Numbered from the stretch's first letter, positions 1 through 7,703 are shown. The stretch is DNA of 26,931 bases from Terrimonas sp964445775 (GCA_964445775.1 CAYUMH010000058.1:1-26931), one strand, 5' to 3'. Numbers and translations are program-made. The notes: generated from the letters alone by a model not told the origin.

Positions 1-890
1 TTGGTAGAAAACACCGGCGAAAGTGTAAAACCTTTATCCCTTAACAAGGTCACCACGCCCTCATCACCCGGCAGGTGTGCCGCACCCACTGCAAAAAAAG
101 TGCTTCGTAAAGCGGATAAACTATCCATACGATAAGCCATTTTTTTATTCCGCCTGATCATAACGGGATCCATTTCCCTGCCGTCCCGGTAATACATCTG
201 TTCAATAGAATCGAGCCTGTTACCCAGGTATTGACGGATGAGCCAATCCATCTGCACTTCCCAGTGTTTTTCTTCGTATAAGAGGTTACTGATCTGTTCT
301 TCCAGGTTTTGTACCGTTGTATTCTCCTGCTGGTCCTCGGGATCTTCCACCCCGCCGATCCATTTCCCGTTTTTCCGGGCAAAACTCAATAGCCAGGCAT
401 CTAAAAAAGTAGGCATTTCCCCCTTTTTAAGTATGTCATTTTTACGTTTGGTTTTATAGGTTTTCAGGTCCGATACGGTTATTTTATCGCCCTTGATTTT
501 TAATATTTTTTCCAGCTGTGGTTTATAGTATTTCCAGGCATCTTTTTCCAGCAGGTTTTTAAGCAATACCTCTTTCGGTTGTTCAGTTTCTGCCAGGTCT
601 TCGCCCTCGTAGGTATTGATAAAGGAGGTCATCATTTCGTTGCCCAGTGACAACATTTCTACTTCGGCCGCCAGCCCTTTGGTATTGGCAATGGCCGCAT
701 GTACAGAATCGCCCAAATGAAAAACCCTTTTATCGGTGATATGTATGGTACCATATAAATAAGATGGCTCTTTGAGACCATTACCCGTAATACGCCATAG
801 TAACGCATTATCAAGTTTATTTTGGGCAGATGTATGGTTTATGAACAGGAAAGCGGTAATGATTAAAATGGTGGTGGTAAGTCTGAACAT
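1..890 (-). CDS. TraB/GumN family secreted protein (3' end outside window)
   Basis: The minus-strand frame is open from an ATG at 888-890 to the left edge, giving 296 codons with no stop, so the C-terminus is missing. The N-terminus (MFRLTTTILIITAFLFINHTSAQ) is a signal peptide ending in the SAQ cleavage site common in Bacteroidota, so the product is probably periplasmic or outer-membrane associated. After it come two hallmarks of the TraB/GumN family: LLWRITGNGLKEPSYLYGT followed by HI near residue 30-50, and FFAVGAAHLPGDEGVVTLL near the visible end, matching the family GAxHLxGxxGxxxLL signature. The family is proposed to be metalloprotease-like, with these Gly-Thr-x-His and Gly-x-x-His motifs suggested as the active site; the substrate is unknown. 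No Shine-Dalgarno sequence is seen. Repeat copy A lies upstream at 986-1118. Confidence 0.85.
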   Translation of the reverse strand, partial: MFRLTTTILIITAFLFINHTSAQNKLDNALLWRITGNGLKEPSYLYGTIHITDKRVFHLGDSVHAAIANTKGLAAEVEMLSLGNEMMTSFINTYEGEDLAETEQPKEVLLKNLLEKDAWKYYKPQLEKILKIKGDKITVSDLKTYKTKRKNDILKKGEMPTFLDAWLLSFARKNGKWIGGVEDPEDQQENTTVQNLEEQISNLLYEEKHWEVQMDWLIRQYLGNRLDSIEQMYYRDGREMDPVMIRRNKKMAYRMDSLSALRSTFFAVGAAHLPGDEGVVTLLRDKGFTLSPVFST

Positions 891-985
891 GTATATTATT
901 TTGGTGCTAATGCGCCACAAAATAGCTGCTAATTATAAGATAAACAATATGCAGGGGAAATAAGGTGATAACAGCAATAACCATC

Positions 986-1118
986 AAAGGCTGCCTGATG
1001 GCAGCGAATACCCCGCTGAGGCCCGTGCCGGGGGCTGTGGCGGAGTAGCAGCGTACAGCAGGAACTACAGCTGATGGCCGTACTGCAGCTGATAGCCCCG
1101 GAATGATCATCTTATTAA
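986..1118. repeat. Intergenic repeat, copy A
   Basis: This stretch resembles 8951-9085. Both copies begin AAAGGCTGCC, followed by a small hairpin: GCTGCC-TGAT-GGCAGC here and GCTGC-N6-GCAGC in copy B. Both contain a 49 bp block (1051-1099 here, 9023-9071 in copy B) that aligns without gaps at about 37 of 49 positions by hand count, and both end in TCTTATTAA. The 49 bp block holds two CAGCTGA units spaced 18 bp apart in both copies. The middle differs in length by a few bases. Each copy lies downstream of a minus-strand gene's stop codon, so on that strand it would be a 3' untranslated or terminator-region element. No coding potential is evident. Confidence 0.7.
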
Positions 1119-1158
1119 CAGCGATATATCACCCGGGACTATTTATAGACAATTTTTA

Positions 1159-1449
1159 TTATTTAATATAATCCTTAGGAAGCTGTTTTACTTCTTCACT
1201 TACAAAATCCTCAATATTGACAAAGAAAGTTTTATTGTTTACCTGGTTTTTGCGGGTGGTTTCGTATTTATCGGTTAGTTCCTTTGCCAGCCGGTACATT
1301 TGTTCGGTAGCGGTGCGGTCCATCATTTCACTGAATGTTTTGGGAATATCATCTTCATGCAGGCTTCTGATATAACACAAAGCTTCCACCACCTCGAAAT
1401 GTGTTTTTTGCCAGGAGTCAAATCCATTGGGGAATACCGGTTCGGACAT
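1159..1449 (-). CDS. Small hypothetical protein
   Basis: This is a 96-codon frame from ATG (1447-1449) to TAA (1159-1161). I do not recognise the family. The product is hydrophilic and charged, rich in Glu and Lys, with no signal peptide or membrane segment, so it is probably cytosolic. It contains one Cys (in VVEALCYIRSLHEDD) and reads as mostly helical, with an acidic/basic C-terminal half (NIEDFVSEEVKQLPKDYIK). It stands alone on the minus strand, upstream of repeat copy A and divergent from the CLC gene at 1630. The start is supported only by its being the first ATG in the frame and by an AT-rich leader. That it is a real gene is inferred from balanced amino-acid composition and the absence of a better frame. 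Confidence 0.6.
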   Translation of the reverse strand: MSEPVFPNGFDSWQKTHFEVVEALCYIRSLHEDDIPKTFSEMMDRTATEQMYRLAKELTDKYETTRKNQVNNKTFFVNIEDFVSEEVKQLPKDYIK

Positions 1450-1599
1450 AGTTGAATTTTTATATGGTCAAACAATACTACAATTTATAACTTTCGGGAG
1501 AGGTGAACAAATGAAAAATTGAAATGAAGGCCGGGGTGGTTACCGCTAATATATTATGGCTGTAATACCCCGCAAAAAAGCCACTTGATAAAACAGGCT

Positions 1600-1607
1600 T
1601 ATATTTG
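1600..1607 (+). promoter_or_regulatory. Candidate -7 promoter element (TATATTTG)
   Basis: TATATTTG fits the Bacteroidota -7 consensus TAnnTTTG. It lies 22 bases before the ATG at 1630. The nearest upstream TTG (1585-1587) is too close to be a normal -33 element, so the match is to the -7 part only. Confidence 0.4.
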
Positions 1608-1629
1608 CAGCTAACCAATTTTTGTGTTC

Positions 1630-3417
1630 ATGAAGAAACCGATAAAGCAGGTTTACCAATACATTCTTTATCTGTTAAGGGAGCGGCTGAGCCGGGTACA
1701 GTTTATTATGATAGCGGCAGCCATTGTTGGTTTGATATCGGGTCTGGTGGCGGTAGCTTTAAAAACCCTGGTGCATTATTTACAACATTGGATTGAGACC
1801 ATTCCCCTTTCGCCTTTTGCTTATTTGTTTTTTCCCTGCCTGGGTTTACTGATCACCGTATTTATTATCCGCCATTTTTTTGGCAGTAAGATAGAGACCG
1901 GTATTGCCATGGTACTGCGTTCCATAGCACGCCGTTCTTCCTTTATACCCCTACGCCATACTTACCAGCATGTGGTTACCAGTTCGGTTACCGTAGGGTT
2001 GGGTGGATCGGTGGGTTTGGAGTCGCCCATTGTAGCAACCGGTTCGGCCATTGGTTCCAATATCAGCCGTATCAGCGAACTCACTTACTCCGAACGTACT
2101 TTGTTAATTGCCTGCGGGGCCACCGCCGGTATAGCTGCTGCCTTTAATGCGCCGATTGCCGGTTTAATTTTTGCCATTGAGGTATTGCTGGCCGAAACCA
2201 TTGTGAGTTATTTTATCCCATTGATCATAGCATCCGTTACAGGTGTACTCTGTTCAAAAATAATACTACAGGAATCCATACTTTTTAATTTTACCCTGAA
2301 ACAAACATTTGATTATAAAAATGTGCCCTTTTATATTTTGCTGGGTTTAGCTTCAGGCTTTGTATCGTTGTATTATGCCCGCATTTTTAAATACACCGAA
2401 CATAAACTGCACGACTGGAAGGTAAACGCCTATAGTAAGGCAGTTTCCGGTGGTTTGCTGTTAGTGGCTTTATTCTTTTTCTTTCCGCCACTTTTTGGCG
2501 AGGGCTATGAGAATATTAAACAGATTGCCAGCGGAAACAGTATTACCATAGCCGAGAAGGCCCAGATTTTCACCCTACTGGGTGAAAACTGGGGATTGAT
2601 TGCTTTTACCGTACTTATTTTTTTATTGAAGCCGCTGGCTGCCGCCATTACCATTGGCAGCGGTGGTAACGGTGGTAATTTTGCCCCATCCCTGTTTACC
2701 GGCGCTTACCTGGGTTTTGCTTTTTCACGCCTGGTAAATAATACGCCCTGGTTTAAAGTGCCCGAAAGTAATTTTAGCCTGGTAGGCATGGCCGGTGTAT
2801 TAAGCGGGGTAATGTATGCGCCGCTAACCGCCATATTTTTAATTGCCGAGCTCACCAATGGCTATGAGTTATTTATTCCCCTGATGCTGGTTTCGTGCAT
2901 GTCGTTTTTTATTGTGAAGACCTACGAGCCTTTTTCCATGGATACGAAGAAACTGGCACTGGAAGGCGAGATATTTACCCACCAGAAAGAGAAGAACATT
3001 CTTACCTCTATTGACCCCAATGATATTTTACTCACCGATTATGAGCCATTGAACGGCGATGCACCTTTTGCTATACTGATTGACGAGTTGAAGAAAAGTG
3101 AGAAAAGTATTTTTGCCGTACACGATCAAAAGAAACAATTTATCGGCATAATTGAACTGAACGATATTAAGCAAAAAATATTTGAACCCGAGTTGTTTGA
3201 AAGAACGCTGTTGCGTTCATTAGCCAAAAAACCGGCAGCTATCATATTACAAAGCGAGGATAATATGCATAGTATTATGGAAAAATTTGACAAGACCCAG
3301 AGCTGGTTTTTACCTGTGTTGGATGAACAAAAACGATTTGTGGGCTTTGTTTCCAAAACCATGTTGTTTAATAAATACCGCGAAATACTGTCACGCAAGG
3401 AAGACCTTTACGAGTAA
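1630..3417 (+). CDS. CLC-family chloride channel/transporter with C-terminal CBS domains
   Basis: The protein is 595 aa from ATG 1630; a GTG two codons upstream (1624) is a weaker alternative. The first ~435 residues form the many-helix CLC membrane core. Visible CLC signatures are GSKIE (near residue 85, equivalent of the GSGIP loop), VGLGGSVGLESP (near 122-133, equivalent of GREGP, keeping the external gating Glu), GIAAAFNAPIAGLIFAIE (near 167-184) and GGNGGNFAP (near 345-353, equivalent of GxFxP). Residues ~460-590 resemble a pair of CBS domains, usually nucleotide-sensing regulatory modules. At the position of the internal proton glutamate of E. coli ClC (E203) this protein has Val (AIEV), as in animal chloride channels. 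Chloride is the likely substrate. A Crp/Fnr gene follows after 18 bp and may be cotranscribed. Confidence 0.92.
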   Translation: MKKPIKQVYQYILYLLRERLSRVQFIMIAAAIVGLISGLVAVALKTLVHYLQHWIETIPLSPFAYLFFPCLGLLITVFIIRHFFGSKIETGIAMVLRSIARRSSFIPLRHTYQHVVTSSVTVGLGGSVGLESPIVATGSAIGSNISRISELTYSERTLLIACGATAGIAAAFNAPIAGLIFAIEVLLAETIVSYFIPLIIASVTGVLCSKIILQESILFNFTLKQTFDYKNVPFYILLGLASGFVSLYYARIFKYTEHKLHDWKVNAYSKAVSGGLLLVALFFFFPPLFGEGYENIKQIASGNSITIAEKAQIFTLLGENWGLIAFTVLIFLLKPLAAAITIGSGGNGGNFAPSLFTGAYLGFAFSRLVNNTPWFKVPESNFSLVGMAGVLSGVMYAPLTAIFLIAELTNGYELFIPLMLVSCMSFFIVKTYEPFSMDTKKLALEGEIFTHQKEKNILTSIDPNDILLTDYEPLNGDAPFAILIDELKKSEKSIFAVHDQKKQFIGIIELNDIKQKIFEPELFERTLLRSLAKKPAAIILQSEDNMHSIMEKFDKTQSWFLPVLDEQKRFVGFVSKTMLFNKYREILSRKEDLYE

Positions 3418-3435
3418 GTTTAATAACCTTCAGTT

Positions 3436-3999
3436 ATGCAAGAACTATTTAACCATATACAGGGTTATTACCAGCTAAGCGATACCGCATTGCATGTTTT
3501 ATCGGATAGTTTTGAAGAAGTTGTATTCAGCAAGAACGATTTTTTATTAGCGTCGGGCCAGGTATGCCGTCATCTTTATTTTATCAAACACGGGGCTGTA
3601 CGGGGTTATTATACCCTGGACGGCAAAGAGATCACCCATTGGTTTGGTTTTGAGAACGATTTTGTAACCTCCTTTCATAGTTTTATTACCGGCCAGGCAT
3701 CGGTAGAAAATATACAGCTGATGGAAGGCAGTATATTATGGAAGATATCAAAAGACAAATTAAACAGCCTGTATAATGCCCACCATGAAATAGAAAGACT
3801 GGTACGTATTGCTTACGAAAAGTATTATATACGCCTGGAAGAAAGGTTTGTGAATGCCCAGTTTAAAACCGCCGCAGAAAGATACGAAAGCCTGATACTG
3901 CAATCGCCGCATATTATTGAAAGAGTACCGTTGGGTTATATTGCGTCTTACTTAGGCATTTCGCAGGAAACCCTGAGCCGTACCCGCGGCCGGCTTTAA
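3436..3999 (+). CDS. Crp/Fnr-family transcriptional regulator
   Basis: The protein is 187 aa from ATG 3436. Residues ~10-115 form a cyclic-nucleotide-binding-like beta-roll (FSKNDFLLASGQVCRHLYFI, then GAVRGYYTLDGKEITHWFG). A helical linker follows, and the C-terminal helix-turn-helix reads VPLGYIASYLGISQETLSR, the usual form of small Bacteroidota Crp/Fnr proteins. The protein ends shortly after the recognition helix. No FNR-type N-terminal Cys cluster is present, so it should not sense oxygen through a 4Fe-4S centre of that type; the ligand is unknown. It lies 18 bp behind the CLC gene and 81 bp before a YiaA-like gene. The palindrome TTTGACTATTGTCAAA in the latter gap is a good candidate operator for this protein. 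Confidence 0.9.
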   Translation: MQELFNHIQGYYQLSDTALHVLSDSFEEVVFSKNDFLLASGQVCRHLYFIKHGAVRGYYTLDGKEITHWFGFENDFVTSFHSFITGQASVENIQLMEGSILWKISKDKLNSLYNAHHEIERLVRIAYEKYYIRLEERFVNAQFKTAAERYESLILQSPHIIERVPLGYIASYLGISQETLSRTRGRL

Positions 4000-4016
4000 C
4001 AATTTAAAAACGGATA

Positions 4017-4032
4017 TTTGACTATTGTCAAA
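4017..4032. promoter_or_regulatory. Candidate Crp/Fnr operator
   Basis: TTTGAC-TATT-GTCAAA is a perfect 6 bp inverted repeat with a 4 bp spacer, the architecture of Crp/Fnr-superfamily sites (compare FNR TTGAT-N4-ATCAA). It lies directly after the Crp/Fnr gene and ~29 bp upstream of a TACATTTG -7 element. If transcription starts about 6 bases past that element, the dyad centre is near -42, the classical class II activator position. Confidence 0.6.
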
Positions 4033-4053
4033 ACCGGACCCGGTGCCGCCTTT

Positions 4054-4061
4054 TACATTTG
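4054..4061 (+). promoter_or_regulatory. Candidate -7 promoter element (TACATTTG) of the YiaA-like gene
   Basis: TACATTTG matches TAnnTTTG exactly and lies 19 bases before the ATG at 4081. No TTG occurs at the normal -33 distance, which would fit an activator-dependent promoter served by the palindrome at 4017-4032. Confidence 0.5.
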
Positions 4062-4080
4062 GTTCATAAAATAAAAAATC

Positions 4081-4536
4081 ATGAACCAAACCAACACATT
4101 ACGTCCTTCGGCCGCCTTTATCGGCGCTTCCTGGGTAGCTTTGCTTACCGGTATTATTGCCTATAACACCGGCCTGTGGAATGCCCAAATGGAACTGAAC
4201 GAAAAGGGTTATTATTTTACGGTATTGATGTTCGGACTTTTCTCAGCCATATCCGTACAAAAAGCGGTACGGGACCAACTGGAAGGGATACCGGTAACCA
4301 ATTTGTATTATGGTATTGCCTGGTTCACTACCCTGCTTACCATTGTATTGTTAACAGTTGGGTTGTGGAATGCCGACATTGAAAGAAGTGAAAAAGGGTT
4401 TTATGCGATCTCTTTTGTATTAAGCATGTTTTCGGCCATTGCTGTACAGAAAAACACCCGGGACCTGAAAGCCGCTAATGACCGGGAACAACCGGCATCA
4501 CACTCCAAACCAGCGCCCGGCGAACCCGGGTTTTAA
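4081..4536 (+). CDS. yiaA: YiaA/YiaB-family inner membrane protein
   Basis: The protein is 151 aa with two tandem YiaAB repeats. The first (~12-65) contains FIGASWVALLTGIIAYNTGL, then WNAQMELNEKGYYFTVLMFG and FSAISVQKAVRD. The second (~78-130) contains GIAWFTTLLTIVLLTVGLWN, then SEKGFYAISFVLSMF and SAIAVQKNTRD. Each repeat holds two membrane helices, so four transmembrane segments are expected, with a hydrophilic C-terminal tail. The repeated WNA...EKGxY and S.AVQK..RD blocks are diagnostic of the family; its biochemical role is unknown. The gene has its own likely promoter with a Crp/Fnr-like palindrome, and a terminator follows at 4572-4606, so it is probably a single-gene unit controlled by the preceding regulator. 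Confidence 0.9.
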   Translation: MNQTNTLRPSAAFIGASWVALLTGIIAYNTGLWNAQMELNEKGYYFTVLMFGLFSAISVQKAVRDQLEGIPVTNLYYGIAWFTTLLTIVLLTVGLWNADIERSEKGFYAISFVLSMFSAIAVQKNTRDLKAANDREQPASHSKPAPGEPGF

Positions 4537-4571
4537 CACTGGTTATTACCGTAACATACGCATTAAACCAG

Positions 4572-4606
4572 ACTGCAGCATGGGTATAAGCCCTGTTGCA
4601 GTTTTT
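4572..4606 (+). terminator. Rho-independent terminator
   Basis: ACTGCAGCATGGG pairs with CCCTGTTGCAGT around a TATAAG loop, with one G-U pair and one bulged T, and is followed by TTTTTAT. It lies 35 bases after the stop codon of the YiaA-like gene. Confidence 0.7.
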
Positions 4607-4777
4607 ATATGCATACCCGTTCCGGCTCATTATATTGGCATGATTGCTGTGAAGAAAGCTTGTCTGTTAAGTAAGTAAACAGCTGAACCAATTGCTGTTT
4701 TACAAAATGTTCGCGTTGTTTTACTTAACCAATTACAAAATTGATTAATTATATTTACACACCTAAAATATACAATT

Positions 4778-6025
4778 ATGCCCTCAAGAAATAACCCGTA
4801 TGTATTGGCTGTACTGGCAACAGTAATACTGGGTAGTTGTGGTAATCATAAAAACGGGGTTACCAATAATAACGGTGATAATAATGGCGACACATTGTTG
4901 CCGCCTGTTGAGACCAAGAAACCCAATGCAGATTATAAACCGGCCTTTACCGGCCAGACCAGGATAAACGGTGTAAAAACCAGGACTCCTTACCAGGTAG
5001 ATAAACTGGCCGATAACCTGAACAGTCCCTGGGCAGTAGTTCCCTTACCCGATGGCCGCTTACTGATAACGCTGAAAGGCGGACAGATGCAGGTACATGA
5101 TGCCAATGGCGGACTGGTAAAAAAGATTGAGGGCTTTCCCGCAGTAGAAAGCGGCGGCCAGGGCGGTATGCTGGATGTTGCTTTGGACCCGGCTTTTGCT
5201 ACGAATAAAACCATTTACTGGTCTTTTTCTGAAAAACAGAGCAGCGGTAATTTAATGGCTGTGGCAAAAGGTGTTTTAAATGAAGCAGCCGGTAAAGTAG
5301 ATAACCCGGTTGTTATTTTCCGCGCCACACCCAGCCTGCAAAGCAGCCTGCACTTTGGCTCCCGTTTAATTTTTGATAAGGACGGGCATCTTTTTGTAAG
5401 TACCGGCGAACGCTCAATACTGGCAGGCCGTGTACAGGCACAACAGCTGAATTCGGGTTTGGGAAAAATATTTAAGATCACAACAGAAGGTAAACCAGCA
5501 CCCGGTAATCCATTTATTGGCCAGGCCAATGTAATGCCTGAAATATATGCATATGGTGTGCGTAATCCGCAGGGGTTGGATATACACCCGGTAACCGGCG
5601 AATTATGGGAGAACGAGTTTGGACCACGCGGGGGTGATGAGATCAATATTATTAAACCCGGTAAAAACTATGGCTGGCCGGTTATAACATATGGTATTGA
5701 GTATGGCGGTGAAGCCATTGGCGCACCTCCCATTCAGCAAAAAGAAGGAATGGAACAACCCATTTATTACTGGGACCCTGTATTATCGCCCAGCGGTATG
5801 AGTTTTTATAAAGGTAATGCCATACCAGAATGGGAGAATAATTTATTTATCGGTGGATTGAGCAGCCAGCATATTGCCCGTATTGTTATTAAAGACAATA
5901 AAGTGGTGGGTGAAGAAAGGTTATTAACCGACGTGAACGAACGTTTCAGGGATGTAGCTTATAACGATGGTAAATTATATGCAGTAACGGACGGTGGTAA
6001 GCTGTACCGCATCAGCAAAAAATAA
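4778..6025 (+). CDS. PQQ-dependent sugar dehydrogenase (GSDH/YliI-like) lipoprotein
   Basis: The protein is 415 aa. The N-terminus carries a lipoprotein signal with lipobox LGSC (Cys21), followed by a low-complexity Asn/Gly/Asp linker (~25-40), so it should be membrane-tethered in the periplasm or outer membrane. Residues ~70-415 form a six-bladed beta-propeller of the glucose/sorbosone dehydrogenase family: LPDGRLLITLKGGQMQVHD (90-108), GGQGGMLDVALDPAF (126-140), LHFGSRLIFDKDGHLFVSTG (191-210; His192 matches the catalytic His), GVRNPQGLDIHP (260-271), ENEFGPRGGDEIN (278-290) and YYWDPVLSPSGMSFY. Family members oxidise aldose sugars at C1 using PQQ and calcium. No PQQ biosynthesis gene is in the window. 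It seems to be monocistronic or leads into the hydrolase 37 bp downstream. Confidence 0.9.
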   Translation: MPSRNNPYVLAVLATVILGSCGNHKNGVTNNNGDNNGDTLLPPVETKKPNADYKPAFTGQTRINGVKTRTPYQVDKLADNLNSPWAVVPLPDGRLLITLKGGQMQVHDANGGLVKKIEGFPAVESGGQGGMLDVALDPAFATNKTIYWSFSEKQSSGNLMAVAKGVLNEAAGKVDNPVVIFRATPSLQSSLHFGSRLIFDKDGHLFVSTGERSILAGRVQAQQLNSGLGKIFKITTEGKPAPGNPFIGQANVMPEIYAYGVRNPQGLDIHPVTGELWENEFGPRGGDEINIIKPGKNYGWPVITYGIEYGGEAIGAPPIQQKEGMEQPIYYWDPVLSPSGMSFYKGNAIPEWENNLFIGGLSSQHIARIVIKDNKVVGEERLLTDVNERFRDVAYNDGKLYAVTDGGKLYRISKK

Positions 6026-6062
6026 ATACCCTTATTGTTGTAAGAAGCGGTAAAGCATTTAT

Positions 6063-6115
6063 ATGACACTTAGAAAAGTAAAGATCAAAAAGGTTTTCAT
6101 TTTTCTAAGTGTCAT
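6063..6115 (+). promoter_or_regulatory. Start-codon hairpin: perfect 15 bp inverted repeat
   Basis: ATGACACTTAGAAAA (6063-6077) is exactly complementary to TTTTCTAAGTGTCAT (6101-6115), with a 23-base loop. The left arm begins with the start codon of the alpha/beta hydrolase, so a folded transcript would bury the AUG in the stem. The right arm is followed by TTTTTATTATAG, so the structure could also act as an early terminator. Both arms are in-frame coding sequence. Confidence 0.75.
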
Positions 6116-7013
6116 TTTTATTATAGTGAATGTAGTTGCCTATATGCATGCGTATAAGCTCACCCATTTCACCGATGCATCCAACGTTAAAACCCAAAGC
6201 CCTGATCAACTGAGCTGGTTTAAAAAACTAACTACCCTATTTACCGGTGTTAGTAATCCCCGGCCCGTTAACACTACGTTACCTGCACAACCTTTTGAAA
6301 CCATTTACCTGCAAAGCAATAAACAAATTGAATGCTGGTTCATACGCCATGACAGCGCTAAAGGAACAGTGATCATTTTTCATGGCTATGGCGGTCATAA
6401 ATCATCCATGCTGGATAAGGCAGATAAGTTTTTAGCATTAGGCTATAATACTTTACTGGTTGATTTTATGGGCAGTGGCGGATCGGAGGGTAAACAGACC
6501 ACCATCGGCTTTATGGAAGCCGAACAGGTATATACCGCTTACGAATACCTGGTTAACAAGGGTGAAAAAAATATTGTACTGTTCGGCACTTCTATGGGTG
6601 CCGTAGCTATTATGAAAGCTGTTCATGATCACCACATACAACCGCAGGCCCTTATACTGGAATGCCCCTTTGGCACCATGTACCGCACAGTGGCTGCCCG
6701 GTTTAACAATATGAACCTGCCTGCTTTTCCCATGGCCCACCTGCTGGTTTTCTGGGGCGGGGTTCAAAATAAGTTCTGGGCATTTGCACATGAGCCCGTT
6801 GCCTATGCAAGCAATATAAAAAGCCCTGTATTACTCATGTATGGAGAAAAAGACAAGCATGTAAGCAGGCAGGAAACAGACGATATCTACAACAATATCA
6901 GTTCACCCAAAAAACTGGTTATTTATCCCCTTGCCGGGCATGAAAACTATCTGAAACGATATGATAAAGAATGGACCAGTGATGTGCGTTTGTTTTTATC
7001 AGGACTAGATTAG
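6063..7013 (+). CDS. Membrane-anchored alpha/beta hydrolase
   Basis: The protein is 316 aa. A basic N-terminus (MTLRKVKIKK) precedes one hydrophobic helix (~11-28), a probable uncleaved inner-membrane anchor. The hydrolase fold starts near residue 75. Visible elements are HGYGGH (107-112, oxyanion-hole region), GTSMG (175-179, nucleophile Ser177), YGEKDKHV with Asp264 and AGHENY with His293: a complete Ser-Asp-His triad. It resembles the serine aminopeptidase/BEM46-type group, but the substrate cannot be told from sequence. The start is held at 6063 because the anchor helix depends on it, although this puts the ATG inside the hairpin described separately. It follows the sugar dehydrogenase after 37 bp and converges with the lipoprotein gene ending at 7029. 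Confidence 0.88.
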   Translation: MTLRKVKIKKVFIFLSVIFIIVNVVAYMHAYKLTHFTDASNVKTQSPDQLSWFKKLTTLFTGVSNPRPVNTTLPAQPFETIYLQSNKQIECWFIRHDSAKGTVIIFHGYGGHKSSMLDKADKFLALGYNTLLVDFMGSGGSEGKQTTIGFMEAEQVYTAYEYLVNKGEKNIVLFGTSMGAVAIMKAVHDHHIQPQALILECPFGTMYRTVAARFNNMNLPAFPMAHLLVFWGGVQNKFWAFAHEPVAYASNIKSPVLLMYGEKDKHVSRQETDDIYNNISSPKKLVIYPLAGHENYLKRYDKEWTSDVRLFLSGLD

Positions 7014-7028
7014 TTGTCCGGGCATTGG

Positions 7029-7703
7029 TTATTGTACTGCCGCCAGTTTATCCAGGTGCCCTTTTAATACCGTCAATTTTTCCAGGATAAATTTATTAAC
7101 GATTGATTCATCAATATTATGCAGCCGGAATTTTTCTTTGCCGTTTTGTTTGTAGGCGTTGCCGTAGTTTACCTGCCCGGTACGGATGGCGTTATCCGGG
7201 TTCTTGCTAACGGTGTGTAAGAGCTCTTTAGGACGCATTTCCACATCCCTGATGCCATTATATAAAGCACCGGATACCACCGGGTCATGCGTAGGCCGGC
7301 TGGGAACATTATAGTATACCAGTTCATCCTCGTTCCTGCTCAGCAATAATAAACTGCTTATTCTTTTTTTAGTGGTATCGGATAAAACCAACCGCGCATC
7401 AAAAACAAATACCCTTTCTACAGCGGTCTGGGCTATTTTTTCAAAGTTATCTATTTCTAAAGCCACCGTATAAGGCGCCTGGCAATTAAAACAAAACTCC
7501 TTACCCTTGAGTTGTACCAGCGTTTTTTCCAATACTTCAGTAACTATATCAATGGTAGCCGGCTTTTTTTGCCATTCGGGAGGGATCACTAAATTATACC
7601 GTTCTTTATAAAAACCTTTCTGCGCCATTTTCTTTTCGGCCGTACAGGAAAACAGCAACGAACAAACAACTAGTGAAGTTAACAGGTATGTATAATTTCT
7701 CAT
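7029..7703 (-). CDS. Hypothetical lipoprotein with a CxxC motif
   Basis: The chosen start is the ATG at 7701-7703 (224 aa), because MRNYTYLLTSLVVCSLLFSC forms a clean lipoprotein signal with lipobox LFSC; the upstream ATG at 7745 would bury this signal. I do not recognise the family. The mature part contains EFCFNCQAPYTVALEID, where the CxxC pair could be a disulfide or metal site. Beta-type segments follow (VFVFDARLVLSDTTKK, ISSLLLLSRNEDELVYYN) and a helical C-terminus (IDESIVNKFILEKLTVLKGH). It should face the periplasm. It is transcribed convergently with the hydrolase, with only 15 bp between the stops, and appears monocistronic. Confidence 0.75.
   Translation of the reverse strand: MRNYTYLLTSLVVCSLLFSCTAEKKMAQKGFYKERYNLVIPPEWQKKPATIDIVTEVLEKTLVQLKGKEFCFNCQAPYTVALEIDNFEKIAQTAVERVFVFDARLVLSDTTKKRISSLLLLSRNEDELVYYNVPSRPTHDPVVSGALYNGIRDVEMRPKELLHTVSKNPDNAIRTGQVNYGNAYKQNGKEKFRLHNIDESIVNKFILEKLTVLKGHLDKLAAVQ

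Noticed and set aside
3716..3724. Further copies of the intergenic repeat based on CAGCTGAT words (also near 8224)
   Set aside because: Only the short word matches; these lie inside coding sequence and lack the rest of the element.
5215..5646. Minus-strand open frame (143 codons) opposite the sugar dehydrogenase
   Set aside because: It is antisense to a confident propeller enzyme, has a low-quality composition, and has no promoter or leader of its own.
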